From: Flavobacterium sufflavum
GTDB lineage: Bacteria > Bacteroidota > Bacteroidia > Flavobacteriales > Flavobacteriaceae
Assembly (NCBI RefSeq): GCF_004016525.1
Contig: NZ_SACJ01000004.1
Span: 124,001-188,000 of the forward strand
DNA: 64,000 nt
Direction of reading: 5' to 3'
Numbering within the stretch: the stretch's first letter is position 1; each line of letters opens with the position of its first letter. The notes beneath the pieces are model-generated. The model did no database searches and was not told where the DNA came from. It saw nothing but the letters and a program-made list of their open reading frames with translations. A program made the translations under genes and the position numbers. Shown piece after piece: positions 50,347-59,901 of the stretch.

Positions 50347-51633
50347 ATGAGTGCAGAAATTATAAAACAGAGTCCCTTTCAATCAATGATTGACAGGTTT
50401 AATATAGCAGCAGACATTTTGAAATTGGATGCCCCAATTCGTCAAAAATTACAACGCCCCGAAAAACAAATTGTAGTTAACTTTTCAATCGTATTAGATA
50501 ACGGAATAGAGCAAAACTTTGAAGGTTACCGCATTATCCACAATACGGCTTTAGGACCTTCTAAAGGCGGAATTCGCTATGATACTGAAGTGAATTTAGA
50601 AGAAGTAAAAGCACTGGCAGCCTGGATGACCTGGAAATCGGCGGTGACTGGAATTCCTTTTGGAGGAGCCAAAGGAGGAATTATTTGCGATCCAAAAGCA
50701 CATTCCAAAAGAGAATTGGAAAAAATAACCAGAGCTTATACTAAAAGTTTATCGGATATTTTTGGGCCCGAAAAAGATGTTCCGGCTCCCGATATGGGAA
50801 CAGGACCAGATGAAATGGGATGGTTGATGGACGAATTTTCGCAAGTTCACGGCAAAACAGTTCACGGAGTGGTTACTGGCAAGCATTTACACGCCGGAGG
50901 CTCTTTAGGACGCGTAGAAGCAACAGGAAAAGGCGTTAGCATCATCACACTTTTAGCAATTGAACAATTGAAATTGAGGCCAGCAAGATCATCTGTTGCA
51001 GTACAGGGATTTGGTAACGTAGGAATTCATTCTGCCTTATTTCTTTATGAAAAAGGATTGAAAGTAGTTGCCGTAAGCGATGTTTCGGAAGCTTTGTACA
51101 ATCCTGAAGGTATTAATATTCCGGAACTGATTTTGTATTATAACCTCAACAATAAAAGCATCAAAGGCTACCCTAATTCGGTTACCATACAACATGAAGA
51201 ATTGCTGCTTTTGGAAGTCGATGTGCTGATACCCGCTGCAAAAGAAGATGTAATTACCCGAACGAATGCCGCTTCAGTGCGTGCTAAAATTATTGTTGAA
51301 GGTGCAAATGGTCCTGTTTCCTCAGATGCTGACACCATTTTGCATGCCAATAATGTTTTGGTAGTTCCTGATATTCTGGCAAATGCCGGTGGCGTTACGG
51401 TTTCCTATTTCGAATGGCTTCAAAATACGCTTATCGAAAAATGGGGAGTCAATCGAGTAAACAGACAGCTTGAAAACATATTGGAGAAAAGCTTTAAATC
51501 TGTCTTTAAAACGGCTACAAAATACAATGTAACACCGCGAATCGCCTCATATATCCTTGCTTTGCAAAAAGTTGCCGAAACACAATCTGTAAAAGAAGTG
51601 GCTTTGGTCACAAACAACTATAAACTAAATTAA
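50347..51633 (+). CDS. gdhA: Glutamate dehydrogenase (Glu/Leu/Phe/Val dehydrogenase family)
   Basis: A 428-residue cytoplasmic NAD(P)-dependent enzyme that links 2-oxoglutarate, ammonia and glutamate. Motifs: PSKGGIRY (about 70-77), the catalytic Lys region PFGGAKGGI (about 102-110), DMGTGPDEMGW, and the Rossmann motif VQGFGNVG (about 219-226). Length fits the 410-430-residue hexameric GDH class. The upstream region has two terminators in tandem, so expression may depend on readthrough. A long-stem terminator follows. Confidence 0.95.
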   Translation: MSAEIIKQSPFQSMIDRFNIAADILKLDAPIRQKLQRPEKQIVVNFSIVLDNGIEQNFEGYRIIHNTALGPSKGGIRYDTEVNLEEVKALAAWMTWKSAVTGIPFGGAKGGIICDPKAHSKRELEKITRAYTKSLSDIFGPEKDVPAPDMGTGPDEMGWLMDEFSQVHGKTVHGVVTGKHLHAGGSLGRVEATGKGVSIITLLAIEQLKLRPARSSVAVQGFGNVGIHSALFLYEKGLKVVAVSDVSEALYNPEGINIPELILYYNLNNKSIKGYPNSVTIQHEELLLLEVDVLIPAAKEDVITRTNAASVRAKIIVEGANGPVSSDADTILHANNVLVVPDILANAGGVTVSYFEWLQNTLIEKWGVNRVNRQLENILEKSFKSVFKTATKYNVTPRIASYILALQKVAETQSVKEVALVTNNYKLN

Positions 51634-51649
51634 AATTGCCCTAAACCGG

Positions 51650-51712
51650 AAAGAGATATTGAATCTTTTGTCAGCTGTAAAAGCGACTAATGGATATCAA
51701 TATCTCTTTTTT
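51650..51712 (+). terminator. Terminator of gdhA
   Basis: Stem AAAGAGATATTGA / TCAATATCTCTTT (51650-51662 with 51697-51709), long 34-nt loop, T-run. Confidence 0.8.
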
Positions 51713-51729
51713 TAAATTATAGTATTAAA

Positions 51730-52953
51730 ATGAAGCATATCAATTTTCTTGCCTTCGTTATGCCTGCTTTTTTTCTGTTTTTGTATTTAGAATTTAAGCT
51801 TGCTCAACGTAGAAAAAGACCGGAAATTTTTAATTACGAAAGTTCTGTTTCCAATATTAGCATTGGAATTGCCGAAAGATTGATCAATTTATTTATAGCA
51901 GCGAGTTTTTATCAGCTGTATTATTTGATATATGATGATTATCGAATTTTTAATATTCCGACTAATGCATTTATATGGTTTTTATTGATTCTCATGACCG
52001 ATTTTGTCTGGTATTGGTACCACAGACTGGGACATGAAGTAAATTTTTTCTGGGCTGCCCACATTGTGCATCATCACAGTGAAGCTTTCAATTTTACCAC
52101 CGCCGCCAGAATTACTACTTTTCAGGCTATTGTCCGAACGGGATTTTGGTGTGTGCTACCTTTATTAGGATTTCATCCTTCGATGGTTATTACCATGTTG
52201 ATAGTTCACGGTGCCTATTCTTTTTTTACGCATACCCAACTCGTGAGAAAAATAAAATGGCTAGAATATGTTTTTGTAACTCCATCAGTACATGGTGTGC
52301 ATCACGCCTCAGACGAGAAATACCTGGATAAGAATTTCGGGGATATGTTTACCTTTTGGGATAGACTCTTTGGAACTTTTCAATCCGAAGAAGAAAAACC
52401 AAAATACGGATTAACGCATCCATTAAAAAGCTATAGTTTTCTGTGGCAGCATTTTCATTATTATTTCGAAATTTTCGAATTGTGGAAAAGGTCTAAAGGA
52501 TTTAAAGCTAAATTACTGGCCATATTTGGAAGTCCCGCTCATATGGATCAGAATATCCGACCTGAGTTAGAGAAACGCTTTCTTCAGGATAAATCGAATC
52601 CGAATAAGCGCCTTAAATTCAGGAATTATCTCTACATCCAATTGGGAATTTGCATTTTATTTCTGACTGTCGTTACTTATGATTTTGAGTTTTTAAATAT
52701 TGCTGATAAAGTTTTTGCGCTGACTTTTATCCTCATTACACTCATCAATTGCGGAGCTTTATTAGAGCATCGAAAATGGATTTATTATCTGGAATACGGC
52801 CGAATTTACATTGTAACCAGCTATTTTTTATACGAAGAAAATCTGCTTACTTTCTTTGCTATGCCTCTATTTATCATGTTTATCGCCGAACAATTGTTTT
52901 CGCTAGGAAAACGCTATCGGGATGTCATACTTCAATTGGAAATTTCAGAATAG
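51730..52953 (+). CDS. Fatty acid hydroxylase/sterol desaturase family protein
   Basis: A 407-residue membrane protein with eight or so hydrophobic segments and the His-box pattern of the di-iron hydroxylase family: H98-x3-H102 (YHRLGHE), H111-x2-HHH (114-116), and H188-x2-HH (191-192). Additional His (H168, H160) could complete the site. It is about 100 residues longer than typical bacterial members because of a C-terminal membrane domain. The substrate (a lipid) is unknown. It follows gdhA behind a terminator and probably has its own promoter. Confidence 0.88.
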   Translation: MKHINFLAFVMPAFFLFLYLEFKLAQRRKRPEIFNYESSVSNISIGIAERLINLFIAASFYQLYYLIYDDYRIFNIPTNAFIWFLLILMTDFVWYWYHRLGHEVNFFWAAHIVHHHSEAFNFTTAARITTFQAIVRTGFWCVLPLLGFHPSMVITMLIVHGAYSFFTHTQLVRKIKWLEYVFVTPSVHGVHHASDEKYLDKNFGDMFTFWDRLFGTFQSEEEKPKYGLTHPLKSYSFLWQHFHYYFEIFELWKRSKGFKAKLLAIFGSPAHMDQNIRPELEKRFLQDKSNPNKRLKFRNYLYIQLGICILFLTVVTYDFEFLNIADKVFALTFILITLINCGALLEHRKWIYYLEYGRIYIVTSYFLYEENLLTFFAMPLFIMFIAEQLFSLGKRYRDVILQLEISE

Positions 52954-53027
52954 CCTAAAAAAGAGCATCACTTTTTCAGAATAAGCCTCTAATTATTACA
53001 AACAGATTTAACAATTCATCTTTCAAA

Positions 53028-55499
53028 ATGTCATTTTCAAAACAATCCTTTTTATCCCTTAGTCTTTTACTTCTATTTAATATTTTACAAGCTCAGAATG
53101 CAACAATTAAAGGAATTGTTATTGAGAAGCAAAATCATTTGCCTATAGAGTTTGCAAGTGTGGCTATACTAAAACAAGCCGACTCAACTGTTGTAGCTGG
53201 TGTGTTGACTCAAAAGAGTGGGACATTTTCAATCCCCAAAATAAATACGGGAAATTATATCCTTAAAATAGTTTCCATTGGTTATGAAACATTTTATTCT
53301 AATTTTTCAGTATTAGACAAAAGCCAACACATTACATTGGACAAAATCTATTTAAATGTGTCTACTAAATTATTAGAGGAAGTTGTTGTAAAAGGACAAA
53401 AAAGTACAATTAATAATAAATTTGATAAGCAAACCTATAAAGCAAACCACTTTGAGGCAGCAAAAGGAGGCAGCGCAACAGATGTTTTAAAAAATCTACC
53501 CTCAGTTTCGGTTAATAGCTCTGGTGAAATAAGTGTAAGAGGCTCAACAGGTTTCTTGGTTCTTATTAATGGAAAACCGATTTTAACTGATGCACAAACC
53601 ATTCTAAGCCAATTTCCCGCCAACACTATTGAAAACATTGAATTAATAACTGCTCCCTCAGCCAAATATGATGCTGACGGAAAAGGCGGGATAATAAACA
53701 TTACTACAAAAAAAGGAACAACTGATGGTTTTGCTTTGCAGGCCAATGTTCTGGCAGGTTTGCCAAGTACCACCAATTATAACAATCTTGAAAATCCGCA
53801 TAGGTATGGTGCAGATGCAACCATCAACTACAAAAAAAGCAAATGGGATATTTCAGTTAGCGGAAATTATACAAGAAACGATGCCAACGGCAGAAGAGAA
53901 GGCAACGTTTATACCAAGAATTTCACTAACAACACGATTACCTATTTTCCTTCAACAGGTGAAAGAAGTTTTGACAAATATAATTATGGTCTAAGAACAA
54001 ATATAAACTATGCAGCTAATAAAAATGACGTATTTGGAATTGGCTTTTTTGCAAGTAAAAAATACCAACAACGAAGAGCGGATATTACTTATAACAATTC
54101 AACAGCCGACTTAACAACTGGGGATCTTTTAAGTCAGTTCTCTTATTTTAATTCCAATCTGCAAAATAAAGAAGGTAAGTTTTTATTAGGCAATTTTGAT
54201 TATAGCCACACTTTTAAAAACAATTCAAAACTTTCTACATCAGCTATATACGAAAAGGCAAATTTATATGGCAATACCACCAATAAAAATTTAGACCTTC
54301 CAAATAAGAGTACTCTTTTTCAATTGGTAACAAACCCCTACTCTAACCCAATTAACGGCTACCGATTAAAATTGGATTATAGCACCACTATTGGAGAAGG
54401 GAAATTGGAAACCGGTTATCAGTACAGATGGGACAAACAAGATGGGACATTTGACTATAACGTAACTCCATCTACAAACCAAGCTGATATTGCAAAATTT
54501 AGCGGAACTGCTAAATCAATAAATATAATTAATGCTGCTTATGCTCAATATTCCAACGCCATTTCAAAGCTAAAATATACCGCAGGATTAAGGTACGAAT
54601 ACGCCACAAGAGAAGTAAACCTATCATCAGACGTTAATCCACATAATCTCAATTTGAGCAACTTTTTCCCTTCGGCAAACTTGCTTTATACCATTAATAA
54701 TGACTGGAGCATTAAGGCAGGATATAGTAAAAGAGTGCAACGAAATAATAACTTTGAATTAAACCCAATTCCCGAGAGAGAACACTCTGAAACCTTAGAG
54801 CAAGGCGACCCTGATTTATTACCCCAATTTATAGATCTTGTTGAACTAGGGATCAATCACAATTTCAAGAAAGGTTCCTTTTTTGCAACAATGTATTATC
54901 AAAACATCAAGAATCCCATACAAAGAGTGAATAGTGTCTATGCTGATACTATCTTAAACAGGCTTTTTACCAATGCCGAAAAAGCAAGGCTTATTGGTTT
55001 AGAATTAGGCACTACAATAAAACCAATAAAATGGATTACTACTTATCTGGGAGCTAATGTTTACAACTATAAAATTAGTGGTCCTTTGAATGTGTTGGGG
55101 ACGACTTCCACTGTAAACAATGCTGACTGGGTGTATTCTATCAATATGAATACAACCTTTGACTTAGGAAACAACTGGAATTTACAAGCCAACGCCAATT
55201 ACTTGTCGAACAGACCCACTGCGCAAGGTGAAGATTCAAGATTTTTTTCACCCAATACTTCAGTAAAGAAAACATTTGGGAATGGTAAATATTCTTTGGG
55301 ACTACAATGGCAAAATATGAATCTTGGTTTTATGAATGCAAACCAACAACGAATTACAACCTGGGGCAACGATTTTTATACCACAACAAACTATGTATAT
55401 GAAACAGATGTTCTTCTATTAAATTTTAGTATCAACCTAAACAAATTTAGCAGCAAAACAAAACTACCTGCAAGTGAACTGGGAGAAAAAGAATTTTAA
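53028..55499 (+). CDS. TonB-dependent-receptor-like outer-membrane beta-barrel protein
   Basis: An 823-residue protein with a signal peptide (about 1-22), a CarboxypepD_reg-like N-terminal domain (about 25-105: GIVIEKQNHLPIEFASVAIL in two halves), a plug domain (about 125-225, with RGSTGFLVLINGKP and DADGKGGIINITTKKG) and a C-terminal 'outer membrane beta-barrel' (OMP_b-brl_3) domain. This subfamily lacks a classical SusC signature and is often tied to metal or peptide uptake; the ligand is unknown, and there is no SusD partner next to it. A terminator follows. Confidence 0.9.
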   Translation: MSFSKQSFLSLSLLLLFNILQAQNATIKGIVIEKQNHLPIEFASVAILKQADSTVVAGVLTQKSGTFSIPKINTGNYILKIVSIGYETFYSNFSVLDKSQHITLDKIYLNVSTKLLEEVVVKGQKSTINNKFDKQTYKANHFEAAKGGSATDVLKNLPSVSVNSSGEISVRGSTGFLVLINGKPILTDAQTILSQFPANTIENIELITAPSAKYDADGKGGIINITTKKGTTDGFALQANVLAGLPSTTNYNNLENPHRYGADATINYKKSKWDISVSGNYTRNDANGRREGNVYTKNFTNNTITYFPSTGERSFDKYNYGLRTNINYAANKNDVFGIGFFASKKYQQRRADITYNNSTADLTTGDLLSQFSYFNSNLQNKEGKFLLGNFDYSHTFKNNSKLSTSAIYEKANLYGNTTNKNLDLPNKSTLFQLVTNPYSNPINGYRLKLDYSTTIGEGKLETGYQYRWDKQDGTFDYNVTPSTNQADIAKFSGTAKSINIINAAYAQYSNAISKLKYTAGLRYEYATREVNLSSDVNPHNLNLSNFFPSANLLYTINNDWSIKAGYSKRVQRNNNFELNPIPEREHSETLEQGDPDLLPQFIDLVELGINHNFKKGSFFATMYYQNIKNPIQRVNSVYADTILNRLFTNAEKARLIGLELGTTIKPIKWITTYLGANVYNYKISGPLNVLGTTSTVNNADWVYSINMNTTFDLGNNWNLQANANYLSNRPTAQGEDSRFFSPNTSVKKTFGNGKYSLGLQWQNMNLGFMNANQQRITTWGNDFYTTTNYVYETDVLLLNFSINLNKFSSKTKLPASELGEKEF

Positions 55500-55556
55500 C
55501 GAAAGTAAATACTACCCTAGCTGGTGCGAGTATCTTACTCGTACATACAAGAAGCT

Positions 55557-55589
55557 AAAAACCTGTAAAACTAAGTTTTACAGGTTTTT
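55557..55589 (+). terminator. Terminator of the outer-membrane receptor gene
   Basis: Perfect 15-bp stem (55557-55571 with 55575-55589), 3-nt loop, followed by AGGTTTTT repeated twice. Confidence 0.9.
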
Positions 55590-55670
55590 AGGTTTTTAGG
55601 TTTTTAGAAATAACCATCAAAACTATTCCGTAAATTAAAAGTACTTTTATTTTTTTGTAAGAATATTTTA

Positions 55671-55678
55671 TATATTTG
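55671..55678 (+). promoter_or_regulatory. -7 element ahead of the 55745 gene
   Basis: TATATTTG, overlapping a TTG that opens the longer frame; this supports the start at 55745. TTTG at 55654-55657 is only 13 nt upstream, so the -33 is doubtful. Confidence 0.4.
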
Positions 55679-55744
55679 ATATTAATAAAATCTGATTGCT
55701 GTCAGACCTATGTACAAGTTAGACGTCAGTTAACAAGAAACGAA

Positions 55745-56065
55745 ATGGAAAATAACAAATTGAAAAAAATGGAAATTCCAAAAATTAAATTAGTCCCAAG
55801 TCCAGAAACAAACGAAGCGACATCTGCGATAGGTTACAAATGGAATGAGATTGCGGGAACTAGACATTTCTTAGGCGGAAAACCTGAAGAAGTTAGTGAG
55901 GATGATTATCCAACTTGCGATAATTGCAAAAAAGAAATGACTTTTTATGCTCAAATAGATAGTATTGGAGAAAATTATGATTTAGCGGATTGTATGGTAA
56001 TTCATAATTATGTTTGTTTTAGTTGTTTAACTGTAAAAGCGCAATTAATGCAACTATTAGCCTAA
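55745..56065 (+). CDS. Small Cys-rich protein, unknown
   Basis: A 106-residue protein starting MENNKLKKMEIPK. It has C-D-N-C and C-F-S-C pairs about 35 residues apart that could bind one zinc, and an IAGTRHFLGGKPEE segment resembling the start of DUF1963-like proteins. The frame opens at a TTG at 55676, but that lies inside a -7 element, so ATG 55745 is used. First of a run of five small accessory genes. Function unknown. Confidence 0.6.
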   Translation: MENNKLKKMEIPKIKLVPSPETNEATSAIGYKWNEIAGTRHFLGGKPEEVSEDDYPTCDNCKKEMTFYAQIDSIGENYDLADCMVIHNYVCFSCLTVKAQLMQLLA

Positions 56066-56115
56066 AATCAAATTATTACAAAAAAAACACTTTCCTAAAA
56101 TAAAAATTGAAAACT

Positions 56116-56508
56116 ATGATCGATAAATTATTTACCAACAAAATTTTTAGGACATTATTAATTTTATTTGTTGGAATTGATCTTATAATTACAATTTCAA
56201 GAATTTCTAGCAATAATGACTTCGCTTCTACAATAATTTTGCGGTATTTTAATCTACTTTTAACTTTAGTTACCTTCATTTCATTCTTCATAACAACAAA
56301 ACATTCATTGTCAATAATTAAGATTTACATAATTTTTAAACAAATAGTATTTCCAATTTTTATGATAGTTTATGGTTTAAAAGAATTCTTGTTTTATGGC
56401 TATAATAGATATAGAATTGAAACTTATTTTGAATTTAGTTTTAGTTTATTAATTGGATTTGTGATTTACTATTTCTTTAAAAAATACAGAGTAGAAAACA
56501 TTGAATAG
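56116..56508 (+). CDS. Membrane protein, unknown
   Basis: A 130-residue protein with four hydrophobic segments (about 12-27, 35-58, 66-86, 100-120) and a basic C-terminus. A/T-rich. An in-frame TTG three codons upstream was not used. No family recognised. It lies 50 bp after the Cys-rich gene. Confidence 0.55.
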   Translation: MIDKLFTNKIFRTLLILFVGIDLIITISRISSNNDFASTIILRYFNLLLTLVTFISFFITTKHSLSIIKIYIIFKQIVFPIFMIVYGLKEFLFYGYNRYRIETYFEFSFSLLIGFVIYYFFKKYRVENIE

Positions 56509-56563
56509 GGAGAAAAACAGAAAATGGAAACATAAATTAAATAAGCAACCGAACGCCTAAAAT

Positions 56564-56634
56564 CTACTACAAAGGATTTGGACAATAACCTTAATGGAAA
56601 GTTAGTTTTGTATTTGGAATCATTTTGCAAATCC
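56564..56634. repeat. Hairpin element, copy A
   Basis: CTACTACAAAGGATTTG faces GCAAATCC in inverted orientation; the loop shares a 22-bp identical core (56594-56615; GGAAAGTTAGTTTTGTATTT within it) with 57320-57341. Confidence 0.6.
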
Positions 56635-56707
56635 GAAAATAGGGCTTAATTTAATCCCAAACCGCTTGTAGCAATAGAACGTTGTGCCTAATACTAAAAA
56701 TAAAACT

Positions 56708-57289
56708 ATGAAAGATTCAAATATCTTAGATATCCCTAAGCTTCATTTTGAAATTGATGCAAAATCGAAAGAAATCGGTTTCAGTATGCCTTCAGATTTG
56801 TTGATTGGAACATTATTGAAGACACTTATTACTTCCAAACCAAAATCAAAAATATTAGAAATTGGAACCGGAATTGGTCTGTCACTTTCTTGGATGATTG
56901 ACGGAATGGATTCTGATTCTAAATTAGTTACTATTGACAATGACCCAAAACTAACTGATATAGCTAAAAGTTATTTTGGAACTGATGAAAGAGTTGAAAT
57001 TATTTGTGCGGACGGAAGTGAATGGATTAAAAACTACAATAGTGAAAAATTTGATTTAGTCTTTGCAGATGCTTGGCCAGGAAAATATAGTGAAATAAAT
57101 GAAATTCTGGAATTGGTAAAAGTCGGAGGTTTTTATATTATTGATGATATGTTGACACAACCAAATTGGCCTGAAGGACATCAAGAAAATGTCAATAAAC
57201 TAATCGAATATTTAGAAAACAGAATGGATTTCAACTTAACAAAGATGAATTGGTCAACAGGTATTATAATTGCGACAAAAAAGTACTAG
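56708..57289 (+). CDS. Class I SAM-dependent methyltransferase (O-methyltransferase-like)
   Basis: A 193-residue cytoplasmic enzyme. The SAM-binding motif LEIGTGIGLSLSW starts at about residue 50, an acidic second strand (VTIDNDP) follows at about 72, and FADAWPGKY is at about 114, giving the O-methyltransferase/caffeoyl-CoA-like arrangement. The substrate is unknown. The GTG at 56684 opens the frame, but the ATG at 56708 is the better start. It lies between two copies of a hairpin element. Confidence 0.8.
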   Translation: MKDSNILDIPKLHFEIDAKSKEIGFSMPSDLLIGTLLKTLITSKPKSKILEIGTGIGLSLSWMIDGMDSDSKLVTIDNDPKLTDIAKSYFGTDERVEIICADGSEWIKNYNSEKFDLVFADAWPGKYSEINEILELVKVGGFYIIDDMLTQPNWPEGHQENVNKLIEYLENRMDFNLTKMNWSTGIIIATKKY

Positions 57290-57360
57290 CTACTACAACA
57301 GATTTGGGCAATTGGCTTTATGGAAAGTTAGTTTTGTATTTTGGATGATTGGGCAAATCC
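57290..57360. repeat. Hairpin element, copy B
   Basis: CTACTACAACAGATTTGGGC faces GATTGGGCAAATCC; same 22-bp core as copy A (57320-57341). It starts one base after the methyltransferase stop codon. Confidence 0.6.
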
Positions 57361-57420
57361 AACAATTAGAATTCTATCAAAAAGAAAATATTTAATTTTA
57401 TTAATTTAAAAAAGAATACA

Positions 57421-57867
57421 ATGGCAAATAAAGTTACACTTCACAGAGTTTTTACTGCAAGTCCTGAAAAAGTTTATAAAGCTTTCACAGATGCTGACGC
57501 TATGGCGTCCTGGTTACCGCCTTATGGTTTTGTTTGCAAAGTACATAGTATGGATGTGCAAATTGGAGGTAAATACAAAATGTCGTTTACAAATTTCACT
57601 ACGGGCAATAGTCATTCATTTGGTGGCGAATATTTAGAAATTATACCTAATGAACTATTAAAATATACTGACGAGTTTGACGATCCAAATTTACCCGGAC
57701 AAATGATTACAACAATAGAATTAAGAAAAGTATTATGTGGCACTGAACTTTTTGCAACACAAGAAGGAATACCTGATGTAATACCAACTGAAATGTGCTA
57801 TTTAGGTTGGCAGGAATCATTGGATAAATTAAAACGTTTGGTAGAACCTAATATTCCAGATGCATAA
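57421..57867 (+). CDS. SRPBCC (AHSA1-like) domain protein
   Basis: A 148-residue protein of the START/Bet v1-like fold, AHSA1 branch: HRVFTASPEKVYKAFTDADA (about 8-27), W-L-P-P-Y-G, and the C-terminal CYLGWQESLDKLKRLVEP segment. Such proteins bind hydrophobic ligands; many are stress-linked and of unknown function. It sits in a run of small accessory genes. Confidence 0.85.
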   Translation: MANKVTLHRVFTASPEKVYKAFTDADAMASWLPPYGFVCKVHSMDVQIGGKYKMSFTNFTTGNSHSFGGEYLEIIPNELLKYTDEFDDPNLPGQMITTIELRKVLCGTELFATQEGIPDVIPTEMCYLGWQESLDKLKRLVEPNIPDA

Positions 57868-57922
57868 ACCGATAGCGCAGATTTATTAGCGGAAATTTTT
57901 AACAACAGAAAATGAGCAAAAA

Positions 57923-58849
57923 ATGAAATTAAACAGAATTCTAATAAATATTACATTATTATCAATTTCATTTTTGTCATTTGGACAAAATGAAACATTA
58001 AATACTTCAGAAGTAGAAATTATTCCTCACTGGGAAAAAAATGAAGCTCATTCTATAATAATTAAAAGCACAACAACTGATATTGTAAAAGAGAAACCAT
58101 TTACATATTTGACAACTTTCAATGCTAATTTTAAAGTTTTAGAAAAAAGCGAAACAGAATATTTAGTTGAATGGATTTATACAAATTCAGTAATAGCAAA
58201 CAAAGACCCAAATTTTGAAAATAACATATTAGCTAAACTTTTGAATACAAAATTTAAAATAAAATTATCAAATTTTGGTAGATTCATTGAACTTGTGAAT
58301 GTTGAGGAAATAAGAACAGCTTCCAATAAAGCTATAGATGAACTTAATGGAAAAGACATAAGTCCTAATATGAAAGTTCAATATAATGCAGCAAAGCAAA
58401 TGATTGTTTCTAAACAAGGTTTAGAAATTGCATTATTAAAACATATCAAGCTTTATAATTTTTCATTTGGTTATAAATACAAAATTGACTTTGAACAACT
58501 TAACAATATGAAATTTCCAAATCCCCTTGGCGGTGCACCTTTCGATGCAGTTGAAAAAGTAAAATTAGTAAACATCGATAATAAAAATTCAATTTGTAAA
58601 ATAGAAACTAGCAAAATTGTAGAAGGAGCAGTTTTTACAAAATCTGTAATGGAGCATTTAAAGAAAAATAATAAAGATCATATAAAAGAAATTGAACAAG
58701 AATTTGGAAATGAAATTTTTGAAATTAGTGAAAGTTCAATGCAAGAATTAAATTTTGAAAAAGGAATTCTGAAAAAGTCTTCATTCAAAAGAAAAATAAA
58801 TTTAGGACCACAAAACAGAACAGTATTAATGGAAATTGAAGCTATCTAA
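57923..58849 (+). CDS. Secreted protein, unknown
   Basis: A 308-residue protein with a signal peptide (about 1-21, LSFGQ) and a soluble, charged mature part with no recognised motif. It is A/T-rich and uses many AAA/GAA codons compared with the housekeeping genes here. Similar proteins (DUF6263-like) exist in Bacteroidota, but I am not confident of the match. Confidence 0.6.
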   Translation: MKLNRILINITLLSISFLSFGQNETLNTSEVEIIPHWEKNEAHSIIIKSTTTDIVKEKPFTYLTTFNANFKVLEKSETEYLVEWIYTNSVIANKDPNFENNILAKLLNTKFKIKLSNFGRFIELVNVEEIRTASNKAIDELNGKDISPNMKVQYNAAKQMIVSKQGLEIALLKHIKLYNFSFGYKYKIDFEQLNNMKFPNPLGGAPFDAVEKVKLVNIDNKNSICKIETSKIVEGAVFTKSVMEHLKKNNKDHIKEIEQEFGNEIFEISESSMQELNFEKGILKKSSFKRKINLGPQNRTVLMEIEAI

Positions 58850-58910
58850 GTAAAACTACCAATACAGATTTTGCCCAATAGTGTGGATTTATAATCCTTG
58901 CCAACAACAG

Positions 58911-58985
58911 TGAAGCAATCAAATACTTTGTAGAGTTACTTGATGAGATTGCTTCGTTCCTCGCAATGACGAGCTTGCGGATAAG
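58911..58985. repeat. 'GAGATTGCTTCGTTCCTCGCAATGACG' family repeat
   Basis: Contains AATACTTTGTAGAGTTACTT and GATTGCTTCGTTCCTCGCAA then TGACGAGCTTGCGG. It resembles the diverged copy at 49561-49647 and the 112-bp repeat pair. Confidence 0.55.
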
Positions 58986-58995
58986 CCCTAAAATC

Positions 58996-59050
58996 ATTAA
59001 GACAGTAATCTAAAATCTGAAATCTGCTTTCTAAAATCTGGAATCTACAA
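58996..59050. repeat. 'AATCTAAAATCTGAAATCTGC' word-repeat tract
   Basis: Imperfect repeats of AATCTGnnATCT between the secreted-protein gene and the mazG stop codon. The reverse complement (AGCAGATTTTAGAAAGCAG) occurs at 17482-17500 behind the efflux operon. Confidence 0.5.
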
Positions 59051-59818
59051 TCTCTTCGCTTCTTCCCAAAAAACATCCATTTCAGCCAGGGACATATCCA
59101 TTAGGGATTTTCCTAAATCATTGGCTTTGCTTTCTAAATATTGGAATCTTTTAATGAATTTTTTGTTGGTTCGTTCCAGCGCATCTTCGGGATTTACATT
59201 CAGAAAACGGGCATAATTTATCATCGAAAACAGCACATCGCCAAATTCGGCTTCTATTTCGTCCTGATTTCCTGATTTTACCTCCTCTTGCAGTTCTTGT
59301 AATTCCTCCTGCACCTTGTCCCAAACCTGATGCGATTCTTCCCAATCAAAGCCCACTCCTTTTACCTTATCCTGAATTCTACTGGCTTTTACTAAGGCCG
59401 GCAAACTTCGGGGAACGCCTTCCAGTACGGATTTTTTGCCTTCCTTGAGTTTTAATTTTTCCCAGTTTTGTTTGACTTCTTCTTCATCTTTTACCACTGT
59501 ATCGCTGTAAATATGAGGATGACGGTGAATGAGTTTTTCACAAATTTCGTTACATACATCGGCAATATCGAAATCATTGGTTTCGCTGCCTATTTTGGCA
59601 TAAAAAACAATGTGTAATAACAAATCGCCCAACTCTTTTTTAACTTCATTCAAATCATTATCTAAGATTGCATCACCTAGTTCATAGGTTTCTTCAATAG
59701 TAAGATGACGAAGGGTTTGCAGGGTTTGCTTTTTATCCCAGGGACATTTTTCACGCAAATCGTCCATAATATCTAATAATCGCTCAAAAGCCTGTAACTG
59801 GGTTTGTCTTGTATTCAT
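59045..59818 (-). CDS. mazG: Nucleoside triphosphate pyrophosphohydrolase MazG
   Basis: A 257-residue house-cleaning enzyme that hydrolyses (d)NTPs to NMP and PPi. It has the two tandem MazG domains: the first with LREKCPWDKKQT and LRHLTIEETYE-L-G-D-A (about 19-50), the second with EEVKSGNQDEIEAEFGDVLF (about 182-201), including the EExxE...ExxD metal-binding pattern in both. Start at ATG 59816-59818. The order def-DUF5606-mazG is common in Flavobacteriaceae. Confidence 0.95.
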   Translation of the reverse strand: MNTRQTQLQAFERLLDIMDDLREKCPWDKKQTLQTLRHLTIEETYELGDAILDNDLNEVKKELGDLLLHIVFYAKIGSETNDFDIADVCNEICEKLIHRHPHIYSDTVVKDEEEVKQNWEKLKLKEGKKSVLEGVPRSLPALVKASRIQDKVKGVGFDWEESHQVWDKVQEELQELQEEVKSGNQDEIEAEFGDVLFSMINYARFLNVNPEDALERTNKKFIKRFQYLESKANDLGKSLMDMSLAEMDVFWEEAKRL

Positions 59819-59844
59819 TGCATTGGGTTTTGGGTAAAAATAAG

Positions 59845-59883
59845 AAATCCTGTGTTCTAATTAGTTTAGAACACAGGATTTTT
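59845..59883 (-). terminator. Terminator behind the DUF5606 gene
   Basis: Perfect 16-bp stem (59845-59860 with 59866-59881) with a 5-nt loop, T-run on the minus strand (AAAGATTTC... side is A-rich, so weaker), located before mazG. Confidence 0.7.
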
Positions 59884-59901
59884 ATAAAAATTCAAAATCA
59901 A

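Noticed and set aside
55557..55610. Repeated GGTTTTTAGG as possible tandem repeat or origin iteron
   Set aside because: Only about three short copies, directly behind a terminator T-run; simple slippage is enough to explain it.
56509..57360. Possible integron attC sites
   Set aside because: The flanking sequences (GTTGTGCC and similar) do not meet the GTTRRRY core, and no IntI-type integrase is present in the window, so a true integron is not supported.
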